The notes beneath the pieces are model-generated. The model was not told the DNA's origin. It made no database searches and worked only from the letters and a program-made list of their open reading frames with translations. From positions 434,001 through 498,000 of the forward strand of contig NZ_JAGGJV010000002.1 in assembly GCF_017873135.1 (NCBI RefSeq): a stretch of 64,000 nt of DNA, written 5' to 3'. The position numbers and the translations under genes are program-made. Below, in pieces: positions 31,690 through 40,134 of the stretch. The stretch's first letter is position 1. The number at the start of each line of letters is the position of its first letter. Source of the stretch: Rhizobium herbae. Its GTDB lineage: Bacteria > Pseudomonadota > Alphaproteobacteria > Rhizobiales > Rhizobiaceae.

Positions 31690-32649
31690 ATGGATCAGCT
31701 CGCCATCGCCGACCGGCGCCAGCTTCGGCGGAAACTCGGTTTCTGGCGGATCGTGTCCATTGCTCTCGTGCTCTGCGCGGGCATCGCGGTCTACCTTTAT
31801 TCGGGCGCGGGACAGGTCGGCGGCTTCAGTCGCCCGCATATCGCGCGGGTCAACATTTCCGGGATCATCCAGGATGACCGCGAGCTGGTGGAGAGGCTGA
31901 ACCGCATTGCCGAGGACGACGCGGTCAAGGCCCTCGTCGTCACCATTTCCTCGCCGGGAGGCACGACCTATGGCGGCGAAGTGCTGTTCAAGGCGATCCG
32001 CAAGGTCGCGGCGAAGAAGCCGGTCGTCTCCGATGTCCGCACGCTGGCTGCCTCGGCCGGCTACATGATTGCCCTTGCCGGCGACCATATCGTGGCGGGC
32101 GATACCTCGATCACCGGTTCGATCGGCGTGATCTTCCAGTATCCGCAGGTCAAGGACCTTATGGACAAGATCGGCGTGTCGCTGGAGGAGATCAAGTCGG
32201 CACCGCTCAAGGCGGAGCCCTCGCCATTCCATCCGCCGAGCGACGATGCCAAGGCGGTGATCCAGGCGATGATCGACGATAGTTTCAACTGGTTCGTCGA
32301 TCTCGTCGCCGATCGTCGCAAGCTGCCGCGCACCGAGGCATTGCAGCTTGCCGACGGGCGTATCTTTACCGGTCGCCAGGCGCTCAAACTGAAGCTGATC
32401 GACGAGCTTGGCGGCGACGATGAAATCCGCGCCTTCCTCGACGGCCGCAAAGTTGGCAAGGGCCTCGACGTCATCGAATGGAAAGCCCCCAGCAGCTCCT
32501 TGCCATTCGGGCTTGGATCGGCAGCGGCCGTATGGCTCAAATCCTTGGGATATGACGCTTTTCCGTCTCTTGGCAGTCTCGAAAAGTTGGGGCGCGAGAA
32601 GTTGTTTCTTGACGGTCTGGTTTCCGTTTGGCAGGTTGGCAGCGATTGA
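31690..32649 (+). CDS. sppA: Signal peptide peptidase SppA, short form
   Basis: A 319-residue S49 serine protease of the inner membrane. One N-terminal membrane helix (FWRIVSIALVLCAGIAVYLY) precedes the ClpP-like domain. VVTISSPGGTTYGGEVL forms the oxyanion loop, LAASAGYMIA holds the nucleophile Ser, and the Lys base should lie in KLPRTEALQLADGRIFTGRQA downstream. It degrades signal peptides left in the membrane. AAGGAGGAAAG gives a very strong ribosome-binding site. Confidence 0.93.
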   Translation: MDQLAIADRRQLRRKLGFWRIVSIALVLCAGIAVYLYSGAGQVGGFSRPHIARVNISGIIQDDRELVERLNRIAEDDAVKALVVTISSPGGTTYGGEVLFKAIRKVAAKKPVVSDVRTLAASAGYMIALAGDHIVAGDTSITGSIGVIFQYPQVKDLMDKIGVSLEEIKSAPLKAEPSPFHPPSDDAKAVIQAMIDDSFNWFVDLVADRRKLPRTEALQLADGRIFTGRQALKLKLIDELGGDDEIRAFLDGRKVGKGLDVIEWKAPSSSLPFGLGSAAAVWLKSLGYDAFPSLGSLEKLGREKLFLDGLVSVWQVGSD

Positions 32650-32783
32650 GAGTACCCGGTGATCTCGTGTCTGCGGTTTTTGGAGGTTTGAAAGCTGCAG
32701 GGCGGCATCACGAGAGATGGACATAACCATCCGATGGGCGTAACGCTTTAAGAACACATGTAAAATCACCAGAGGGGGCGACA

Positions 32784-33086
32784 GTGATCAAGTCAGAGTT
32801 GGTGCAGATTGTTGCGGCTCGCAATCCGCATCTCTATCACCGTGATGTCGAAAATATCGTCAACGCGGTTCTCGATGAGATCACAGATGCCCTGGCCGGT
32901 GGAAACCGGGTCGAACTTCGCGGTTTCGGCGCGTTTTCGGTGAAGAACCGGCCTTCGCGCTCCGGCCGCAATCCGCGCACCGGCGACAGCGTGTTCGTCG
33001 AGGAAAAATGGGTTCCCTTCTTCAAGACCGGCAAGGAATTGCGCGAGCGCCTTAATCCTGGCGCCGATGATGAAGATGATGAATGA
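32784..33086 (+). CDS. ihfB: Integration host factor subunit beta
   Basis: A 100-residue HU-family DNA-bending protein, starting [44 protein letters not shown] contains the beta-arm with the intercalating Pro. A short acidic tail (ADDEDDE) is present. IHF bends promoter DNA for sigma-54 transcription, among other roles. The start is a GTG preceded by AGAGGGGG. Confidence 0.95.
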   Translation: MIKSELVQIVAARNPHLYHRDVENIVNAVLDEITDALAGGNRVELRGFGAFSVKNRPSRSGRNPRTGDSVFVEEKWVPFFKTGKELRERLNPGADDEDDE

Positions 33087-33144
33087 GCCGTGGTGATCCG
33101 CCCGGTGCTGGACAGCCTCGGGCAGGCGGCATGACGGAGACGGA

Positions 33145-33492
33145 ATGATGATGAAGAAGCTGTTGAATATCGTGGTGCTGATTCCGGTCGCCATCATTCT
33201 GATCGTGCTGTCGGTTGCCAACAGGCAGACGGTGACGCTGGCGCTCAACCCGTTCAATCCGGCAGACAGCGTCCTGTCTGCCTCGGCGCCGTTCTTCGTC
33301 TTCCTGTTTCTCGCGGTGATCTTCGGAATGATCGTCGGTTCGCTTGCCACATGGTTCAGCCAGGGCAAGTACCGCAAGCGGGCGCGCAACGAGGCCCACG
33401 AAGCGGTCAAATGGCATGCGGAAGCCGAGAAGCACCGCACCCGCGCCGAAACCATCGCCTCGCAGACGCTGCTTCCGGCATCCTCCAAATAA
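33145..33492 (+). CDS. LapA family inner membrane protein
   Basis: A 115-residue protein with two membrane helices (LLNIVVLIPVAIILIVLSVAN and FFVFLFLAVIFGMIVGSLATW) and a charged cytoplasmic C-terminal helix, matching the LapA/DUF1049 family involved in LPS assembly in enteric bacteria. It follows ihfB by 58 bp, a common pairing. The first three codons are ATG ATG ATG-like (MMMKK), so the exact start is uncertain. Confidence 0.88.
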   Translation: MMMKKLLNIVVLIPVAIILIVLSVANRQTVTLALNPFNPADSVLSASAPFFVFLFLAVIFGMIVGSLATWFSQGKYRKRARNEAHEAVKWHAEAEKHRTRAETIASQTLLPASSK

Positions 33493-33498
33493 CGCCGC

Positions 33499-33957
33499 TC
33501 AGCTGTTGGCCGCGGCTTGCGCGCTGACGGCCGCATTGAAGTCGGCGAAGAATTGCTGGGCAAGCTTCTTGGCGCTGGAGCCGACAAGCCGCGAGCCGAG
33601 CTGCGCCAGCTTGCCGCCGATCTCGGCCTTGGCCTCATAGGCAAGAATGGTGTCATCGCCGTCTTCCGTCAGTATGACGTCGGCGCCGCCCTTGGCAAAC
33701 CCGGCAATGCCGCCCTTGCCCTCGCCGGAAATGGTGTAGCTCTCGGGCGCGTTGATGTTCGACAGGACCACGTCGCCGGAGAAGGACGCCGAGACCGGGC
33801 CGATCTTGATCTTGACGCTGGCCGACAGTTCGGTCGGCGATTTCAGCTCCAGCGACTGACAGCCGGGAATGCATTGCCTTAGAATTTCGGGATCGTTCAG
33901 CGCCGCCCAGACGATATCGCGGCGGGCAGCGATGCGTTCTTCGCCCTGCATCTCCAT
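33499..33957 (-). CDS. CoxG-type SRPBCC protein
   Basis: A 152-residue protein of the carbon monoxide dehydrogenase subunit G family: GEERIAARRDIVWAALNDPEILRQCIPGCQSLE is the hallmark N-terminus, and SGEGKGGIAGFAKGGADVIL the middle. In CO oxidisers CoxG helps anchor the enzyme at the membrane; no cox dehydrogenase genes are near, so here it is an orphan, perhaps binding a hydrophobic ligand. It converges on the LapA gene with six bases between stops. Confidence 0.88.
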   Translation of the reverse strand: MEMQGEERIAARRDIVWAALNDPEILRQCIPGCQSLELKSPTELSASVKIKIGPVSASFSGDVVLSNINAPESYTISGEGKGGIAGFAKGGADVILTEDGDDTILAYEAKAEIGGKLAQLGSRLVGSSAKKLAQQFFADFNAAVSAQAAANS

Positions 33958-34075
33958 GATGATCCTCCCTGATCATGTCCGTTCAAATGTATCGCAGATC
34001 GGAAACAGCTTTGCCAAGAGAAAGAGCGGTGCTATTTGCAGCCTTTCAACCAGAGCAGATGACGGACGAAGCGGC

Positions 34076-35224
34076 GTGAAAGACAAAGATAGACGGCCAA
34101 AGGGCAAAGCCGGACCGGCCACGTCGTCGCGCGGCGTGCAGGGCCGTGCTGTACAGGTGACGGGAAACCGGCCGCCACAGGCAAAGCCGCACGCAACCAG
34201 AAGCGGCGATGGCCGCATGCCGGCAAAGAGTGCTCCAGAGAAGACGGTGGCCAAGCCCGCAAGTGCGGACGCCGGCCCGCCGCGCGTCGAGGTCCGCATC
34301 CGCACCGGGGCCAAGCCGGATGAGCGCATACCGATCATTCTCGAGACCAAGGGCGCGCGCGATTATCACCTGATCGACAGTGGCGACGGCCTGAAGCTCG
34401 AACAATACGGCCCATACCGGATCGTCCGCCCCGAGGCGCAGGCGCTCTGGCCGAAGACGCTGCCGTCGCATGTCTGGGAGAACGCCGATTCGATCTTTAC
34501 CGGCGATACCGACGAGGACGGCATGGGTCGCTGGCGCTTCCCGAGGCAGGCCCTCGGCGAGACCTGGCCGATGCAGATCCTCGACGCCGAATTCTATGGC
34601 CGCTTCACCGCCTTCCGCCATGTCGGCGTCTTCCCCGAGCAGTTGGCCCACTGGAGCTGGATGAAGGAACGCATCGAGACGGCCGGCCGACCTTTGAAGG
34701 TTCTCAACCTGTTTGGTTATACCGGCGTCGCCTCGCTGATCGCCGCGAAAGCCGGCGCCGAAGTCACCCATGTCGATGCCTCCAAGAAGGCGATCGGCTG
34801 GGCGCGCGAAAACCAGGCGCTCGGTCGTGCCGACCATCTGCCGATCCGCTGGATCTGCGAGGATGCGATGAAGTTCATCCAGCGCGAGGAGCGCCGCGGC
34901 AGCCGCTACGACATCATCCTCACCGACCCGCCGAAATTCGGCCGCGGTCCCAACGGCGAAGTCTGGCAGCTCTTCGATCATCTCGCCCTGATGCTGGATA
35001 TCTGCCGCGAGATCCTGTCGCCGGATGCGAAGGGGCTGGTGCTGACCGCCTATTCGATCCGCGCCAGCTTCTATTCCATCCACGAGCTGATGCGCGAAAC
35101 GATGCGCGGGCGCGGCGGTGCGGTGGAATCGGGCGAACTGATCCTGCGCGAAGGCGGGCTTGACGGCAACGAGCCGGGCCGGGCGCTTTCCACCTCTCTC
35201 TTCAGCCGTTGGGTGCCGAAATGA
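34076..35224 (+). CDS. Class I SAM-dependent (rRNA-type) methyltransferase
   Basis: A protein of about 382 residues. The first 65 residues are basic and low-complexity (KDKDRRPKGKAGPATSSRG onwards). The catalytic Rossmann domain has VLNLFGYTGVASLIAAKAGAEVTHVDASKKA (SAM site) and IILTDPPKFGRG, where DPPxF resembles the m5C/RlmI-like motif. It therefore probably methylates RNA. The GTG at 34076 is inferred; longer in-frame extensions overlap the coxG promoter region. It overlaps the next methyltransferase gene by four bases. Confidence 0.82.
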   Translation: MKDKDRRPKGKAGPATSSRGVQGRAVQVTGNRPPQAKPHATRSGDGRMPAKSAPEKTVAKPASADAGPPRVEVRIRTGAKPDERIPIILETKGARDYHLIDSGDGLKLEQYGPYRIVRPEAQALWPKTLPSHVWENADSIFTGDTDEDGMGRWRFPRQALGETWPMQILDAEFYGRFTAFRHVGVFPEQLAHWSWMKERIETAGRPLKVLNLFGYTGVASLIAAKAGAEVTHVDASKKAIGWARENQALGRADHLPIRWICEDAMKFIQREERRGSRYDIILTDPPKFGRGPNGEVWQLFDHLALMLDICREILSPDAKGLVLTAYSIRASFYSIHELMRETMRGRGGAVESGELILREGGLDGNEPGRALSTSLFSRWVPK

Positions 35225-36081
35225 ACGACTATACCCGCGACCACGGTTCCCGCCGCGTCGGCCAGGTGAAGGAAGTCACCAGCCTTGCCAATCCGATCAT
35301 CAAGGACATCAAGGCGCTCTCCAACAAGAAGGAGCGCGACGAAACCCGCTCCTTCATCGCCGAAGGCTTGAAACTGGTCATCGACGCGCTCGATCTCGGC
35401 TGGACCATCAAGACGCTGGTCTATGCCAAGGCCGCCAAGGGCAAGGCGCAGGTCGAGCAGGTGGCCCTGAAGACGGTCTCAACCGGCGGGCTGGTGCTTG
35501 AGGTCAGCGAGAAGGTGCTGTCGGCGATCACCCGCCGCGACAATCCGCAGATGGTCGTCGGCGTCTTCGAACAGCGCTATGCCAGCCTCCGCGACGTGAA
35601 GCCGGCTCTCGGCGAAACCTATGTTGCGCTCGACCGCGTCCGCGACCCCGGCAATCTCGGCACCATCATCCGCACGGCCGATGCGGCGGGCGCCTCCGGC
35701 GTCATCCTTGTCGGCGAAACCACCGATCCGTTCTCGCTGGAAACGGTGCGCGCGACGATGGGTTCGGTGTTCGCGATGCCGATCATCCGGGCAAACGTTG
35801 CCGATTTCATCAAATGGCAGAAGGCTGCCGGCACGCAGGTCGTCGCCACACACCTTGCCGGTGCCGTCGACTACCGCACCATCGACTACCGCAAGAAGCC
35901 CGTCGTGCTGCTGATGGGCAACGAGCAGGCGGGGCTTCCCGACGAACTCGCCAGGGAAGCGACAGCGCTTGCCCGTATCCCTCAGCAGGGACGGGCCGAT
36001 TCGCTCAATCTGGCGATCGCCACCGGCATCATGCTGTTCGAGGCACGCCGTCATCTGCTGACGCTGGACGACAGGACATAA
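35221..36081 (+). CDS. TrmH/SpoU family RNA 2'-O-methyltransferase
   Basis: A 286-residue SPOUT methyltransferase. The N-terminal substrate-binding domain ([31 protein letters not shown]) is followed by the knotted domain with motif 1 [22 protein letters not shown], motif 2 [12 protein letters not shown] and motif 3 [20 protein letters not shown], all intact. The target (rRNA or tRNA) is not determinable. The start codon overlaps the preceding stop (ATGA), and lspA overlaps the end by one base. Confidence 0.92.
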   Translation: MNDYTRDHGSRRVGQVKEVTSLANPIIKDIKALSNKKERDETRSFIAEGLKLVIDALDLGWTIKTLVYAKAAKGKAQVEQVALKTVSTGGLVLEVSEKVLSAITRRDNPQMVVGVFEQRYASLRDVKPALGETYVALDRVRDPGNLGTIIRTADAAGASGVILVGETTDPFSLETVRATMGSVFAMPIIRANVADFIKWQKAAGTQVVATHLAGAVDYRTIDYRKKPVVLLMGNEQAGLPDELAREATALARIPQQGRADSLNLAIATGIMLFEARRHLLTLDDRT

Positions 36082-36569
36082 TGGAAAAGACAGCTCTTTT
36101 TTCGCGCCCGCTGCCGATTCTCGTTCTTGTCATCGTGGCGATGCTGCTCGATCAGGCGATCAAGGTCGCGGTCGAGATGTGGTTGCCATTTCAGCAGGCC
36201 GTGCCGGTCATGCCGATGCTGGCGCTGTATCGCACATATAATTACGGGGTTGCCTTCTCCATGCTGTCCGGCATGGAGGGGTGGTTCATCGTCAGTATGC
36301 GCCTGATTGTCGTCGCGTTCGTAATATGGCTATGGCGCCGGACGCCAAAAGACCGGTTCTTCGCGCATCTCGGCTATGCGATGATCATTGCCGGCGCCCT
36401 CGGCAATCTCGTCGATCGGTTGATCTTCGGCTATGTCATCGACTACGTGCTGTTTCACACGGCGACCTGGTCCTTCGCCGTTTTCAATCTTGCCGACAGT
36501 TTCATCACCATCGGTGCCGGTTCCATCATCCTGGACGAACTCCTGCAGATGAAAAAGCGGGATCGGTAA
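36081..36569 (+). CDS. lspA: Lipoprotein signal peptidase
   Basis: A 162-residue inner-membrane aspartyl protease that removes the signal peptide from diacylated prolipoproteins. Four membrane helices; the motifs [24 protein letters not shown] and [14 protein letters not shown] contain the two catalytic Asp residues. It starts on the last base of the previous stop codon. Together with lnt near the right end of the window, two of the three lipoprotein-processing enzymes are present. Confidence 0.96.
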   Translation: MEKTALFSRPLPILVLVIVAMLLDQAIKVAVEMWLPFQQAVPVMPMLALYRTYNYGVAFSMLSGMEGWFIVSMRLIVVAFVIWLWRRTPKDRFFAHLGYAMIIAGALGNLVDRLIFGYVIDYVLFHTATWSFAVFNLADSFITIGAGSIILDELLQMKKRDR

Positions 36570-36625
36570 AATTTTACGGACCGGCTGAAGCCAATCAAAA
36601 CGCTTGCCATGCTAGGGCAAACGTC

Positions 36626-38929
36626 ATGAGCGACCTGCCAAACCTTAGAAAACGGATTGCAGCCGAGTTCAGCGTGCCGGGCCGCACGCTGGGCCAGAAA
36701 CGCGCGTCCGCCACGACGCCGGATGACGATCCCCACTCGCTGGAACCGGACGATGGCTTCGATGTGCCGAAGGAGCGCTACCCTGCGCTGAAGCCCGCAC
36801 TGGCAGGCGCTGGACTTCTCGGTTCGGCCGCCATCCTCGGTACCGGCGTCGATGCGGGCCTCCATATGCTATCCGCGGGACTTGCCGTCGCCGGCGTTGC
36901 CGGTGCCGCGCTGCTGCTGCGCGATTGGTATCGTTCCTCCGTTCGCCCCGCGACGATCCACGGTCGCGCGCGTGCTGAGAAGGCGAATGACAAACGGTGG
37001 GAGCGAAGCGAGACATCGCAGCTTCTCTCGACCATCCACGATGCGCTTGGCGATATCGCCATCATCCGCGAGCCAGGCGGCAAGATCGTCCAGGCCAATT
37101 CCGTGTTCTGCCGGCTGACCGGATGGCTGAAGCCCGAAGGCATGACCTGCGAGGCACTCGGGATCGAATTCGAACCGGCATCCGGCCCCAACCACTTCCG
37201 CGTTCGGATCGTTACCGATGCCGGCGCAAAACTGTTCGACTGGCATGACGTGATCGCCCGCGAGCCGGCAAGCGGAGCATTCATGCTGCACAGCATCGCC
37301 CGCGACGTGACGGAGGAAAGCCGGATCGCCCGCGAAAGCGAGGAAGCGCGCCGTCGCGCTGAGAATGCGAGCCAGGCGAAATCCCGGCTGCTGGCAACGG
37401 TCAGCCACGAGATCCGCACGCCGCTGTCGGGCATCCTCGGCATGAGCCATCTGATCAGCCAGACGCGGCTGACCAGCGAGCAGAAGAACTATCTCGCCGG
37501 CATGCGCCAGTCAGGCCATGCGCTGGTGCAGCTGGTCGATGATCTTCTCGATTTCTCGTCGATCGAGGCCGGCCGTTTCCAGCTCCGCCCTGCGCCGGAA
37601 CCCCTGCGTGAGACGATCGAGAGCGTTGTCGAGATGCTGTCGCACCGGGCCCATGAAAAGGGCATCGAGATTGCGGCCACGGTCACGGCGGATGTGCCGG
37701 GCCTGATGGATTTCGACGCAGCCCGTTTGCGCCAGGTGCTGTTCAACGTCGTCGGCAATGCGGTCAAGTTCACTCATACGGGCGGCGTGCTCGTCAGCGC
37801 TCTGCTGGACCGCGAAACGATCGTCATCCGCATCGACGACAGCGGACCGGGCATGAGTCCGCAGGAGCAGGCGCGGGTGTTCGACGAGTTCGAGCAGGCA
37901 GGCGCCAGCGCCCAGCGCGCCGGCGGCGCCGGCCTTGGTCTCGCCATCTCGCGGCGCATCATGGAAGAATATGGCGGTTCGCTGACGGTTTCCAGCGTTC
38001 CCGGCAAGGGCAGCACATTCGAAATCCGCTTTCCCGCGCTTGGCTGCGATCTCGCCGCCGCCGCTCGCGCCAGAAAGGGTGTCCTCGCCGGTTCCCGCGT
38101 GCTGGTGATGGCGCCGGCGGGGCCGGCATCCAGGGCGCTTTCCGAGACGATCAGGACGCTGGGCGGCGTCTGTGAATGCGTCGAAACGCTGGAAGATGCG
38201 CAGGCCGTCGCGGTGCGTGCACTGTCGATGGCGACATCGCTGACGGACATCATTGTGGATCATCGGCATGCCGCGCAGTTCCGCCGGCTGCTGGCGCAGA
38301 TGCCGGGTCTCGACCAGCAGAAGCTGCGCAAGACCTATCTCGTCAATCCGGAAGAGCGCAACGGCCGGCCGATCAACCAGATGGACGGCTATCATGCCTG
38401 GCTTATCCGACCTTTGCGGGAAAAGTCTCTGGTCGAGGTGCTGCGCGGCCGCATGAAGGGAATGGAAGTGCGCGACGCGATCAACGACAACCGCCCGGTA
38501 TTGCGGGAGGTTCCGGCCCTGCGCGACAGGCCGGCCGAAGGCGGTGTGCTTCTGGCGGAAGACGACCCGATCAATGCCTTCATGGTACGCTCCGTTCTGG
38601 AGAGGGCTGGCCACTCGGTGCGTGTTGTCGGAGATTTCGAAGCCCTGGCCGTCGCCCTGTTCGATGCCCCACCTGCCATCCGCATCGCGCCGGAATTGAT
38701 CATCAGCGATCTGAACATGCCGGGTGGTGACGGGCTTTCCATGCTGCAACGCATCCGCGCGGATGAGCGGCAGTCGGGCGGAAGACCTGTTCCGGTCATC
38801 GTCCTGACCTCCGATACGCAGCCCGACACGCGCGAGAAACTGATGGCGGCCGGAGCGAGCGCCGTGCTGTCCAAGCCTGCCGATCCGAAGGCGCTGACGG
38901 CGGAGATCGACCGCTTGCTCGACCGTTGA
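36626..38929 (+). CDS. Hybrid sensor histidine kinase with degenerate and intact receiver domains
   Basis: A 767-residue membrane sensor. Two helices (about 58-74 and 80-98), a PAS-like domain (130-235), HisKA with phospho-His261 in ATVSHEIRTPLSG, and HATPase_c with NVVGNAVKFTH and GAGLGLAISRRI. Then a region (about 485-610) reads like a receiver fold but has MAPAG instead of the acidic pair and RP instead of KP. The C-terminal receiver is intact (LLAEDDPINA, ISDLNMPGGDG, LSKPAD). The signal and partner are unknown. It lies 56 bp downstream of lspA. Confidence 0.9.
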   Translation: MSDLPNLRKRIAAEFSVPGRTLGQKRASATTPDDDPHSLEPDDGFDVPKERYPALKPALAGAGLLGSAAILGTGVDAGLHMLSAGLAVAGVAGAALLLRDWYRSSVRPATIHGRARAEKANDKRWERSETSQLLSTIHDALGDIAIIREPGGKIVQANSVFCRLTGWLKPEGMTCEALGIEFEPASGPNHFRVRIVTDAGAKLFDWHDVIAREPASGAFMLHSIARDVTEESRIARESEEARRRAENASQAKSRLLATVSHEIRTPLSGILGMSHLISQTRLTSEQKNYLAGMRQSGHALVQLVDDLLDFSSIEAGRFQLRPAPEPLRETIESVVEMLSHRAHEKGIEIAATVTADVPGLMDFDAARLRQVLFNVVGNAVKFTHTGGVLVSALLDRETIVIRIDDSGPGMSPQEQARVFDEFEQAGASAQRAGGAGLGLAISRRIMEEYGGSLTVSSVPGKGSTFEIRFPALGCDLAAAARARKGVLAGSRVLVMAPAGPASRALSETIRTLGGVCECVETLEDAQAVAVRALSMATSLTDIIVDHRHAAQFRRLLAQMPGLDQQKLRKTYLVNPEERNGRPINQMDGYHAWLIRPLREKSLVEVLRGRMKGMEVRDAINDNRPVLREVPALRDRPAEGGVLLAEDDPINAFMVRSVLERAGHSVRVVGDFEALAVALFDAPPAIRIAPELIISDLNMPGGDGLSMLQRIRADERQSGGRPVPVIVLTSDTQPDTREKLMAAGASAVLSKPADPKALTAEIDRLLDR

Positions 38930-38955
38930 CTGGCGATGGTTTTCTTGTAGCCCCA

Positions 38956-38973
38956 ATGTCACTATCCTGTCGC
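38956..38973 (+). promoter_or_regulatory. Pho box upstream of olsB
   Basis: ATGTCAC (38956-38962), TATC, CTGTCGC (38967-38973): two direct 7-mers with an 11-bp period, each matching the PhoB half-site CTGTCAT at five of seven positions. It lies 50 bp before the olsB ATG. PhoB control of olsB is known in Sinorhizobium meliloti, which supports the assignment. Confidence 0.7.
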
Positions 38974-39023
38974 AGAAACATGGTTTAAGCCGCACAGGAT
39001 CAAAGCGACTAGGATGACGCGCG

Positions 39024-39902
39024 ATGACAATCGAACCTTTGGATCTGGTTGTAGTGGCTGACCAGCCGCAGACCCGTCTCCGGGGCGTCAATGCCCCGGC
39101 GCATGACATACTTGGCCGTATCGGCAATCTCGAAACGCGCCTTGCCCGCAATGCATCCGAGATCGATGCGGCGCAGGCGGTACGCTACAAGGTCTTCGTC
39201 GAAGAGATGAAGGCGCAAATCCCGCAGGATGCCGATCGCCGCAAGCGCGATGCCGACGCCTGGGATCTCGTCTGCGATCATCTCCTGGTGCTCGATACCG
39301 CGATCGACGGCGACCCGGAAGACCAGATCGTCGGAACCTACCGCCTGCTTCGCCAGGATGTCGCGGTGCGCACCGGCGGTTTCTATTCGGCCTCCGAGTT
39401 TTCGGTCGGCTCGCTTCTGGAGCGCCACCCGGACAAGAAGTTCATGGAGCTTGGCCGCTCCTGCGTTCTGCCGGAGTATCGTACCAAGCGTACTGTCGAG
39501 CTTCTGTGGCAGGGCAACTGGGCCTATGCGCTGAAATATGGTGTCGATGCGATGTTCGGCTGCGGCTCGTTCCCGGGCGTCATTCCGGAAGAACATGCCT
39601 TGGCGCTCTCTTTCCTTCATCACAACATGGTGGTGCGCGACGAGTGGGACGTGTCGGCCCGCCAGGAACTGTTCCGCACCATGGACCTCATGCCGGTCGA
39701 GGCCATCAACATGCGCAAGGCGCTTGCCGCCTTGCCGCCGCTGATCAAGGGCTACATGCGCCTTGGCGCCATGGTCGGCAAGGGGGCTGTCGTCGATCAC
39801 GCCTTCCGTACCACCGACGTGTTGATCGTTTTGCCGATCACCAACATCTCCGGCCGCTACCTGAACTATTACGGTGCGGATGCGGGCCGTTTCGCCAGTT
39901 GA
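39024..39902 (+). CDS. olsB: L-ornithine N-alpha-acyltransferase (ornithine lipid synthesis)
   Basis: A 292-residue GNAT-fold acyltransferase. IDAAQAVRYKVFVEEM is the family start; FMELGRSCVLPEYRTKRTVELLW and GVDAMFGCGSFPGVIPEEHALALSFLHH are highly conserved in OlsB. It transfers 3-hydroxyacyl groups from ACP to ornithine, giving lyso-ornithine lipid, which OlsA then acylates to form phosphorus-free membrane lipids. The Pho box upstream fits induction under phosphate limitation. olsA is not next to it, although a PlsC-type gene is at 56.4 kb. Confidence 0.92.
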   Translation: MTIEPLDLVVVADQPQTRLRGVNAPAHDILGRIGNLETRLARNASEIDAAQAVRYKVFVEEMKAQIPQDADRRKRDADAWDLVCDHLLVLDTAIDGDPEDQIVGTYRLLRQDVAVRTGGFYSASEFSVGSLLERHPDKKFMELGRSCVLPEYRTKRTVELLWQGNWAYALKYGVDAMFGCGSFPGVIPEEHALALSFLHHNMVVRDEWDVSARQELFRTMDLMPVEAINMRKALAALPPLIKGYMRLGAMVGKGAVVDHAFRTTDVLIVLPITNISGRYLNYYGADAGRFAS

Positions 39903-39938
39903 AACGGTTAAAAAAGTCTTTCGCGATTGCAAAATGAC

Positions 39939-39968
39939 TTGACGCAATGCAGCATTATTGAATACAGT
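39939..39968 (+). promoter_or_regulatory. Possible promoter in the olsB/tme convergent gap
   Basis: TTGACG (39939-39944), 18 bp, TACAGT (39963-39968). It is followed by an AT-rich stretch with a 12-bp direct repeat GTTTTTTGATCA (39985-39996 and 40033-40044) and a terminator at 40067-40099. No gene lies between. Confidence 0.35.
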
Positions 39969-40066
39969 TTGGTTGTGAGTGGAAGTTTTTTGATCAGGCC
40001 TGCGGTACTGCGTAATAAGTATTCAACTGAGTGTTTTTTGATCAAGCTAGACATATCGCATGAAAA

Positions 40067-40099
40067 AGCCCGCTCCGGTTTTCCCGGGCGGGCTCTTTT
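40067..40099. terminator. Bidirectional terminator between olsB and tme
   Basis: AGCCCGC (40067-40073) pairs with GCGGGCT (40088-40094), with CCGG pairing inside, flanked by five A on the left and TTTT on the right. It can end minus-strand transcripts from tme and plus-strand transcripts from olsB. Confidence 0.75.
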
Positions 40100-40134
40100 C
40101 GTTTCACAGGCTTTGCTCTGGTGCCTGGTATGAG

